This document shows positions 1 through 4,604 of a DNA stretch of 6,589 bases, piece after piece. The stretch's first letter is position 1, and each line of letters begins with the position of its first letter. The stretch comes from Planctomycetaceae bacterium (GTDB lineage Bacteria; Planctomycetota; Planctomycetia; Planctomycetales; Planctomycetaceae). The translations under genes were made by a program, and so were the position numbers. Where the stretch lies: positions 1 to 6,589 of the forward strand of contig JAJDEK010000022.1 of assembly GCA_029259875.1 (NCBI GenBank). The letters are read 5' to 3'. The notes beneath the pieces are model-generated. The model was not told the DNA's origin and searched no databases. It was given only the letters and a program-made list of their open reading frames with translations.

Positions 1-63
1 GACCTGAAACATTGGGTCAATCAGGCTATCAAGTTTGCGCAATCACTCCCACCAAAGAGTTAA
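1..63 (+). CDS. Possible 3' end of a plus-strand gene (partial, unidentified)
   Basis: Frame 1 is open from the first base to a TAA at 61-63 and encodes 20 residues that read DLKHWVNQAIKFAQSLPPKS. This could be the amphipathic C-terminus of a protein running convergently towards the small exported protein gene at 170-565. Codon choice (CTG, GTC, ATC, AAG, GCG) is plausible for a real gene. Twenty open codons are not significant by themselves, and no family can be recognised. It is included only because a gene running in from outside the window would look like this. A competing frame on the same strand (from base 3) stays open to about 140, so the choice of frame is uncertain. Confidence 0.28.
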   Translation, partial: DLKHWVNQAIKFAQSLPPKS

Positions 64-169
64 TTGATTACTCCACTTCAAGAATTACTTTAAGATCGAA
101 ACACACTTGCTCCATCTCTGTAAAGACAAAGTTGAGATAGGCAGAAACCTCGATTAACTTCCAACCGCT
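64..169. other. Short non-coding stretch
   Basis: This stretch lies between the possible gene tail at 1-63 and the stop codon of the small exported protein gene at 170. I see no strong terminator hairpin. The best candidate, ATCTC paired with GAGAT across a loop of about 15 bases near 113-138, is too weak to call. The minus-strand frame of the neighbouring gene happens to stay open past its stop as far as base 68 (see findings). Confidence 0.5.
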
Positions 170-565
170 TTATGGTCCATACCAATAGCCGTAAAAGAAA
201 CGATCCGGATTGTAGAAAAAATTAGGAGCGGGTTGCATCACTTCTACAGTCGAGGGAAATAGGCTATTGCTAACGTTAGGCCGGCTCAGCGAAATGCCCA
301 TGGCCTTGCGTGTATTAATTCGCCGAAGGCGTTGTTCTGCACGAGCAAGTGCTCTCTGATGAATCAACTTTTGACTCGCTGTCATCCGCTGATCCACTTT
401 CTTAGGACCAGTTCTGGAAGAATTAGCAGTTGATTTTTCTGAAATCGTAAGCTGCTTATTTTTCTTCTCCTGAAAATCAGAAAGAGATTTCTGCTCCTGG
501 CCAAAAATTGGCATCGTCAGAAAAAACAAAGACATGATCATTAGAAAAAAGACAGAAGAGCGCAT
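170..565 (-). CDS. Small exported protein of unknown function with aromatic C-terminus
   Basis: The protein has 131 residues and I cannot assign it to a named family. Residues 1-22 form a signal peptide (MRSS, then a hydrophobic run to IFG, with likely cleavage before QEQ), so export across the inner membrane is expected. Residues 23-60 are polar, Lys/Ser/Thr-rich and probably disordered. Residues 61-96 are basic and probably helical (QRALARAEQRLRRI, then GISLSRP). The last 17 residues are rich in Phe, Tyr and Trp with Asn-Pro and Gly-Pro turns (FFYNPDRFFYGYWYGP). The ATG at 563-565 is supported by a purine-rich GAGAGAGG eight or so bases upstream (572-579). From memory, short exported proteins with an 'RAxxRLRRI...GISxxRP' core occur in planctomycetes; I could not check this. 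It stands alone, 186 bp after the lactonase-like gene, so it probably has its own promoter. No enzymatic motif, lipobox or cysteine pair is present. Confidence 0.82.
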   Translation of the reverse strand: MRSSVFFLMIMSLFFLTMPIFGQEQKSLSDFQEKKNKQLTISEKSTANSSRTGPKKVDQRMTASQKLIHQRALARAEQRLRRINTRKAMGISLSRPNVSNSLFPSTVEVMQPAPNFFYNPDRFFYGYWYGP

Positions 566-593
566 CGTTAGCCTCTCTCTTCATAAGATTGAT

Positions 594-621
594 TTTATAA
601 GACGATGACAAAGTAGAACAA
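594..621 (-). promoter_or_regulatory. Candidate sigma-70-type promoter for the small exported protein
   Basis: Read on the minus strand, TATAAA (599-594) lies 16 bases downstream of TTGTTC (621-616). The -10 element matches the consensus in five of six positions; the -35 element matches only in TTG. It would give a leader of about 20-30 bases before the ATG at 565. Planctomycete promoter consensus is not well defined, so this is a weak call. Confidence 0.3.
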
Positions 622-644
622 ATAGCACTGCGCAGACTTTGCCT

Positions 645-666
645 ATGAGTAGGATACGTTACTCAT
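645..666. repeat. Inverted repeat ATGAGTA-N8-TACTCAT
   Basis: Perfect 7-bp arms at 645-651 and 660-666 are separated by 8 bases. No T-run follows on either strand, so it is not a typical intrinsic terminator. It lies 24 bp upstream of the candidate -35 element of the small exported protein gene, which would suit an operator, but no regulator can be named. Confidence 0.5.
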
Positions 667-710
667 GATTCATCGGTTCAAAAATCAAACGATCTGAGCA
701 ATTTCAATTA

Positions 711-733
711 AAATAGCAAATAAGTGACTATTT
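711..733 (-). terminator. Weak candidate terminator after the lactonase-like gene
   Basis: On the minus strand AAATAG (733-728) can pair with CTATTT (716-711) around an 11-base loop, followed by a T/A-rich run (TAATTGAAATT). It starts 18 bases after the stop of the propeller gene. The stem is AT-rich and only 6 bp long, so it may not terminate efficiently. Confidence 0.18.
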
Positions 734-751
734 CTTTCAAGAAACTGCGGT

Positions 752-1831
752 CTAGGGAACTTTTACTATCTCAACCCAAGAAGGAGATTTTCCCACATCA
801 TATGTTGCAAACCGTTCCAATTTTCCTGTTTTGGGAGAAATTCGATAAGCGGCAAGCTTTCCATTCTTTTGGCCAGCGGCATAGAGATATCTACCAGACG
901 GATCAATATTAAACGAACGAGGGGTATCTTCAGTTGGTTCCTGGCCCAAAGATTTCAATCGCCCTGATTTCAAATCCACTTCATAACAGGCAATACTGTT
1001 ATGACCTCGATTGGATGCATACAAGTATTTGCCTGAAGGTGAAAGTTCAATATCAGCACAAGTGTTTCTCCCCTCATATCCTTTCGGCAGTGTAGAAATG
1101 GTTTGAAAGGGAGTCAGCGTCCCTGTTTTAGAATCTTGCTTATAGGCGGTTACAGAGCTTCCCTTTTCATTATCAAAATAGATAAATCGGTTATCTTTTG
1201 AGACAGCAAGATGCCGTGGCTCTAAACCTGCTGCTGCTTGGACCAGTGGTTTTTCATTCGCCTTCAACATACCAGTCTTTTCATTCAATATAAATTGATA
1301 GATGGCATTAGGACCAGTGTGAGGGACGAAAACAAATTGATTTGATTGGTCTGGTAAAATCGCATGAGCTTTTTTGTCAGTTGGAATCGTTTGCAGAATT
1401 TCAGTAGAGATCTCACCGTTTTTAGACAATCGATGAACGGCGACTTTTCCTTCGCCATAATAAGCAGAAAACAGATAGTCTCCCTTTCTATCTGTTGCAA
1501 TATAGGCGGCATTCCCGCCTGCAGGTACTGACGAGATTTTCTTGAGTTTTCCACTCTGGGGATTGATGGAATAACTATTAAATTGTTTCACTGATCTGAC
1601 TGAGGCAAACAAAAACTTCTTTTCAGGATCTACTTCTAAACAACCCGGAGCGCCTTTTAATTTCACATCTTCAATATGAGTTAAAGCGCCATCCGCTTCA
1701 TCTAGTTTATAGACAGCGATTTTCTTTTCTCCGCCCAGAGAAATATAAACAAAACTCGCAGCAAGACAGGGAGTATTCATCAAAACAAACAGTCCCACGA
1801 TCACTAGACAAAACCGAAGCAGAAGATGCAT
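752..1831 (-). CDS. Exported lactonase-family seven-bladed beta-propeller (6-phosphogluconolactonase-like)
   Basis: The protein has 359 residues, the usual length for the PF10282/COG2706 lactonase family. Residues 1-25 are a signal peptide (hydrophobic core FCLVIVGLFVL, cleavage near CLAA-SF), so the mature protein starts right at the propeller and should be exported. Blade-type repeats run through the chain: aromatic-rich strands followed by 'D-P/S-x-G/N-x-Y/F-L/I-Y/F' turns and 'K-x-G-x-L' ends, for example residues 93-97, 186-189, 234-239, 287-292 and 334-338. Family signatures are EPRHLAVS (204-211), STLPKGYEGRNTCADI (246-261) and YASNRGHNSIA (271-281). E. coli Pgl of this fold hydrolyses 6-phosphogluconolactone in the cytosol. 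An exported protein is unlikely to meet that substrate, so a different lactone or a binding role is likely. The ATG at 1829-1831 has a good AAAGGGG site at 1837-1843. It lies 78 bp after the anti-sigma gene and may be read from the same transcript. Confidence 0.88.
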   Translation of the reverse strand: MHLLLRFCLVIVGLFVLMNTPCLAASFVYISLGGEKKIAVYKLDEADGALTHIEDVKLKGAPGCLEVDPEKKFLFASVRSVKQFNSYSINPQSGKLKKISSVPAGGNAAYIATDRKGDYLFSAYYGEGKVAVHRLSKNGEISTEILQTIPTDKKAHAILPDQSNQFVFVPHTGPNAIYQFILNEKTGMLKANEKPLVQAAAGLEPRHLAVSKDNRFIYFDNEKGSSVTAYKQDSKTGTLTPFQTISTLPKGYEGRNTCADIELSPSGKYLYASNRGHNSIACYEVDLKSGRLKSLGQEPTEDTPRSFNIDPSGRYLYAAGQKNGKLAAYRISPKTGKLERFATYDVGKSPSWVEIVKVP

Positions 1832-1909
1832 GATAGCCCCTTTAAAATGAAACCAACCACAAGTAAGAAATGTTTCTTTACATTAGTAGAGCTGGTTCAG
1901 AGGAAAATA
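1832..1909. other. Short intergenic gap between anti-sigma and lactonase-like genes
   Basis: This 78-bp gap holds the lactonase ribosome-binding site (1837-1843) and an imperfect hairpin, GTAAGAAA-TG-TTTC-T-TTAC (1863-1881). No T-run follows the hairpin in the direction of transcription, so it does not look like a terminator. I see no convincing promoter, so read-through from the sigma/anti-sigma pair is the simpler reading. Confidence 0.45.
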
Positions 1910-2683
1910 TCAAGCAGAAGCGGCTTTTAAAGCGCGTCCCAAGGCTTCCAGTTCACGGGCTCCGCCAAAAACAATGCAGATATAAACCTGATCGTCTTCT
2001 ATCCACTTTACTGTCGCATAATTCTCTTTTTTGAACTGAGAATACTCAACATTTCCAGCATCAAAATAAGTATGCGAAGGTAACGGAGCAACTCGCCTGG
2101 CAGGCACCTGCAATATGGCCCCATAAACAGGCTGGGCTTTTCCTGTATTAAGTGTAAAAAAACGAACCACAGTATCATGGACCGATGATTTGGTATCATG
2201 AGCCGGTGATGGATTTACAGAAACGCCATAAGAATTGGGGGCAAAGTTTAAACGGCCTTTGAAACGCCAACCTCCTTGAGCAGGCAGACGTTCAGAAAAG
2301 CTCTTATCAAATTCAGATAAAAAACGACGATCCAGATTTAACTCTGGACTGAACTCAGATAAAGGAATGACCGGCCCTTGTGCAACAAGGAAATAAACCA
2401 GCATCGCAGCAAAGACCAAACAAGCTGAAAGTCCAGCAAGTGTACCTGGCTTTTTAAGAAACGATTTTTGTGCCAAACTAACAGGCTGGTCGCTGATTAA
2501 AACATTTTCACTAGATTGACTGAGTGAAGCCAGAACAGAATCCTTTAGCCCATCAGGAATTTCAACGTCAAAAAGCACGGACTTGAGTTGATCATGAAAA
2601 ACCGCATCGCCGGAATGTCCTCCTGAGTCAGAATGCTCTGACATAGAATGACCTGATGATTTGGATGGCTCTGAAAAATTCAT
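1910..2683 (-). CDS. Putative membrane anti-sigma factor partner of the ECF sigma
   Basis: The protein has 257 residues. The N-terminal part (1-80) should be cytoplasmic. It begins with a Ser/His/Gly-rich segment (residues 8-30, His at 12, 17, 23 and 30), then a helical FHDQLKSVLFDVEIPDGLKDSVLASL-like segment (29-54). The 'x-V-x-I-P-D-G-L-x-x-x-x-L' pattern there is typical of membrane proteins encoded after ECF sigma genes. Two lysines (77-78) precede a single membrane segment at about 82-102, giving an N-in, C-out topology. The outer domain (103-257) ends in a compact fold, YATVKWIEDDQVYICIVFGG followed by an ELEALGRALK helix, like the C-terminal domains of several one-pass anti-sigma proteins. 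The zinc anti-sigma motif (HxxxCxxC) is absent. It follows the sigma gene by 41 bp, which is the main reason for the call. The start is not firm: Met1 has only a GGA six bases upstream (2690-2692), and Met14 (2642-2644) has an AGGT at a similar distance. Architecture resembles DUF3379 proteins, but I cannot confirm membership. Confidence 0.7.
   Translation of the reverse strand: MNFSEPSKSSGHSMSEHSDSGGHSGDAVFHDQLKSVLFDVEIPDGLKDSVLASLSQSSENVLISDQPVSLAQKSFLKKPGTLAGLSACLVFAAMLVYFLVAQGPVIPLSEFSPELNLDRRFLSEFDKSFSERLPAQGGWRFKGRLNFAPNSYGVSVNPSPAHDTKSSVHDTVVRFFTLNTGKAQPVYGAILQVPARRVAPLPSHTYFDAGNVEYSQFKKENYATVKWIEDDQVYICIVFGGARELEALGRALKAASA
2172..2210 (-). repeat. Short in-frame tandem duplication in the anti-sigma gene
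   Basis: Two copies of a 21-bp unit lie side by side: GTATCATGGACCGATGAT at 2172-2189 and GTATCATGAGCCGGTGAT at 2193-2210 (15 of 18 bases equal). They encode the heptads PSPAHDT and KSSVHDT (residues 158-171) in a loop of the outer domain. Confidence 0.7.
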
Positions 2684-2724
2684 GATCGGTCCATATAAAC
2701 GCGTAAGAAGAAAACCTCAAAATA

Positions 2725-3246
2725 CTACGAATGGATTGTTGTCTCTTCTTTCGAAAGCGATGAAAAACGCCCTTGTAAAAATAATTTTGCCCTCGCCAGA
2801 CGGCTCATAACAGTTCCAATGGGAATCGATAATTCAGTGGAAATTTCCTTGTAAGTTTGTTCTTCAAAATAAAACATCAACAATGGAACTCGAAAATCTT
2901 CTGGCAGGTCATTAAGAGCACACTGTAACTCCCGTGAAGTCAATTCAGGCATCATCTTTTCCTCAGAGACGAGGTCAAAAGTCTGACTGAGGGCTACAGG
3001 GGTGATCTTCTTTGTAATTTTTTTCAAAAATAAATTTCGCAAAATTGTGCAAAGCCAAGCGCGGGCTAAACTCATATCGCGAAGTTGAGATAGTTTTTTC
3101 TGAGCTACCAAGTAGGTCTGTTGGGTAAGGTCTTCTGCATCTGCTCTGTCACCCGATAAGCGATACGCATATCGGAAGAGCAGCTGGTAGTATTGATCCA
3201 CCAACAGGGCAAGTTCTTCTGAGGTATTATGGTTCTGCAAAGACAT
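2725..3246 (-). CDS. ECF-type RNA polymerase sigma factor (sigma-70 family)
   Basis: The protein has 173 residues, a normal ECF length, with only regions 2 and 4. Region 2 spans about residues 14-78: YRLSGDRADAEDLTQQTYL (28-46) is the core-binding and -10 segment, and ARAWLCTILRNLFL (61-74) is the region 2.4 helix that melts and reads the -10 element. Region 4 spans about 104-158: LNDLPEDFRVPLLMFYFEE, then the helix-turn-helix YKEISTELSIPIGTVMSRLARAK (132-154) that reads the -35 element. The start is firm: an in-frame TAG lies six bases before the ATG, a GAGAG sits seven bases upstream (3254-3258), and the next Met (57) is inside region 2. There is no long C-terminal extension, so control most likely comes from the membrane protein encoded 41 bp downstream. 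The target promoters are unknown. Autoregulation is common in the family, and the gap upstream carries palindromes and a possible ECF-like promoter. Confidence 0.95.
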   Translation of the reverse strand: MSLQNHNTSEELALLVDQYYQLLFRYAYRLSGDRADAEDLTQQTYLVAQKKLSQLRDMSLARAWLCTILRNLFLKKITKKITPVALSQTFDLVSEEKMMPELTSRELQCALNDLPEDFRVPLLMFYFEEQTYKEISTELSIPIGTVMSRLARAKLFLQGRFSSLSKEETTIHS

Positions 3247-3424
3247 AACCTAACTCTCTATGTAGTAAAGATGCTGAAAAACACCTTGTTATTCCCCAAT
3301 AAAACTAAATTATTGAAATTTTTTACTTAATTCTGACTTCATATGCTTCACACACCTGTATTTCTCACCGTTAACGGAATCTTCTAAACAATTGAACCCG
3401 TTCATTCTTGCCAAGAATTGGCCC
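3247..3424. promoter_or_regulatory. Regulatory gap upstream of the sigma gene, with three palindromes
   Basis: This 178-bp stretch separates the MenC-like gene from the sigma operon, so it should hold the operon promoter. It contains three perfect inverted repeats within 51 bp: CCGTTAACGG (3368-3377), TGAAC-CC-GTTCA (3393-3404) and ATTCTTG-C-CAAGAAT (3404-3418), the last two sharing a base. None is followed by a T-run strong enough for a terminator. The stretch nearest the sigma gene (3298-3345) is very AT-rich. I cannot place the start of transcription with confidence. Confidence 0.45.
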
Positions 3425-4537
3425 CTAGGGTTTGATGACTTTCCGTTGAATTGTCAGGGACTCTAATCGATTTAAATCGGGATCAGGCAATTGTTCAAAC
3501 GCTTTGACGCTGGGAATTCCTCCATCCATGTTTGACAACCTCAATGGAAATTCGGCAAGCTCTTCATGGTAATATTTTTCACTGGGAAATATGTCTGCGG
3601 GATAAGTGAAATTATCCAACATCGCCAATGCAGTACAATGGGAGGCGCCAGTTGCACTTTCTAGCATTCCGCCTACCCAACAGGGAATATCTGCTTCTTG
3701 ACACAAATCATGGATTTTCACCGCATTCGTAAGCCCTCCAACGCGTCCCGGCTTAACATTGACATAACGGCAACTTTTCAAATTTACTGCCTGTTGAGCA
3801 CGATAAGGGTGAGTAATGCTTTCGTCCAGACAAACAGGAGTTTTGATCAATTGCTGCAATTGTGCATGATCCGTTAGATCATCGTTCTGTAATGGTTGCT
3901 CAATCATCGCTAATTCAAACTCGTCGATCGTTTGAAATAATGCGGTATCTTCAATCCGATATCCACTATTGCAATCGATGTGAAACGTTTCATTAGGAAA
4001 CGAAGAGCGAACCGCTTTGAGCATGGGAATATCCCATCCGGGACGAAACTTAAGTTTAATCCGCGGAAAGTTTTGTGCTACAGCAGTTCCCACAGCTTCG
4101 ACTAAATCATCCAGATGGTCCATCACTCCGAAATCAGCTCCTACCGGGACTTCATTTCTGGTCGCCCCTAAAGCAATATGTAATGGGACATCAGTCATTC
4201 GACTGTGCAAACTCCACCAGGCATTATCTAAAGCCGCTTTGGCAAATGGGTTTCCCTTATAGAGAGACATTATTCCCTGCAATGCTTCGCCACTATCGAT
4301 CTCTTGACCAATCACTGCAGGTGCCAACCATTCAGAAACCGTATGAAAAACGCCACCTGCCCATTCCGGGCTATAACAAGGAGCGGCCAGAGGTGTGCTT
4401 TCTCCCCAGCCTTCGACTGATCCACTGATCATACGACACAAAACAGAGTGGATGGCAGCATCTTCGCCATACGCAGTTCTCCAAGGATAGATAAGAGGCA
4501 TGGCAACATGAAATAATTCAATCCGTTCAATTTTCAT
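3425..4537 (-). CDS. Enolase-superfamily enzyme, o-succinylbenzoate synthase / N-acylamino acid racemase type
   Basis: The protein has 370 residues, the normal length of the MenC type 2/NSAR group. Residues 1-125 form the capping domain with the substrate-facing loop LIYPWRTAYG (15-24) and the family signature PCYSPEW (53-59). Residues 126-330 form the barrel. Catalytic residues are all present: the Lys pair in KLKFRPGWD (161 and 163), metal ligands Asp188 (HIDCN), Glu213 (IEQPL) and Asp238 (CLDES), and the opposing base Lys262 in NVKPGRVGG. The second-shell Arg265 found in racemase-capable members is also kept, and WVGGMLES (287-294) closes the site. MenC dehydrates SHCHC to o-succinylbenzoate for menaquinone; relatives racemise N-acylamino acids or epimerise dipeptides. 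No other men gene is visible, so the substrate is open. The start is limited by a TAG directly before the ATG. The nearest ribosome-binding motif, AGGA (4550-4553), is rather far (12 bases), which suggests weak or coupled translation. The gene lies 67 bp after the Hsp70 gene. Confidence 0.9.
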   Translation of the reverse strand: MKIERIELFHVAMPLIYPWRTAYGEDAAIHSVLCRMISGSVEGWGESTPLAAPCYSPEWAGGVFHTVSEWLAPAVIGQEIDSGEALQGIMSLYKGNPFAKAALDNAWWSLHSRMTDVPLHIALGATRNEVPVGADFGVMDHLDDLVEAVGTAVAQNFPRIKLKFRPGWDIPMLKAVRSSFPNETFHIDCNSGYRIEDTALFQTIDEFELAMIEQPLQNDDLTDHAQLQQLIKTPVCLDESITHPYRAQQAVNLKSCRYVNVKPGRVGGLTNAVKIHDLCQEADIPCWVGGMLESATGASHCTALAMLDNFTYPADIFPSEKYYHEELAEFPLRLSNMDGGIPSVKAFEQLPDPDLNRLESLTIQRKVIKP

Positions 4538-4604
4538 CTAATCTTTAAATCCTAATCTACTGCAGAGAAATCATCTCTAATTCATCTCAGGAGTGAAACA
4601 TACG
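4538..4604. other. Short gap between Hsp70 and MenC-like genes
   Basis: This 67-bp gap holds only the AGGA motif at 4550-4553 and a small AGAGA-N5-TCTCT hairpin (4564-4578) with no T-run after it. No promoter is evident, so co-transcription of the two genes is plausible. Confidence 0.4.

Noticed and set aside
621..640. CIRCE-like heat-shock element (TAGCACT half-site)
   Set aside because: Only a partial half-site (TAGCACT) is present, with no GAGTGCTA partner at the 9-base spacing, and it is not near the Hsp70 gene.
724..912. 62-codon plus-strand ORF over the end of the propeller gene
   Set aside because: It is antisense to well-supported coding sequence, has no family features, and no ribosome-binding site was seen.
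1285..1554. 89-codon minus-strand ORF inside the propeller gene
   Set aside because: It is an out-of-frame shadow of the lactonase-family gene, whose blade motifs run through this region in the other frame.
1814..1831. Lipoprotein signal in the propeller protein because of Cys22
   Set aside because: The residues before the Cys (N-T-P) do not fit a lipobox; a standard signal peptidase I site at CLAA fits better.
1863..1881. GTAAGAAATGTTTCTTTAC hairpin as terminator of the anti-sigma gene
   Set aside because: The stem has a bulge and a 2-base loop and is followed by G/T-mixed sequence, not a T-run.
2008..2199. 63-codon minus-strand ORF inside the anti-sigma-like gene
   Set aside because: It is an alternative frame of the 1910-2683 gene with no recognisable features.
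4017..4428. Two overlapping plus-strand ORFs (81 and 117 codons) antisense to the MenC-like gene
   Set aside because: The opposite strand encodes conserved enolase-superfamily residues here; the antisense products look like chance translation.
4564..4578. AGAGA-N5-TCTCT hairpin as terminator of the Hsp70 gene
   Set aside because: The stem is only 5 bp and no T-run follows in the transcription direction.
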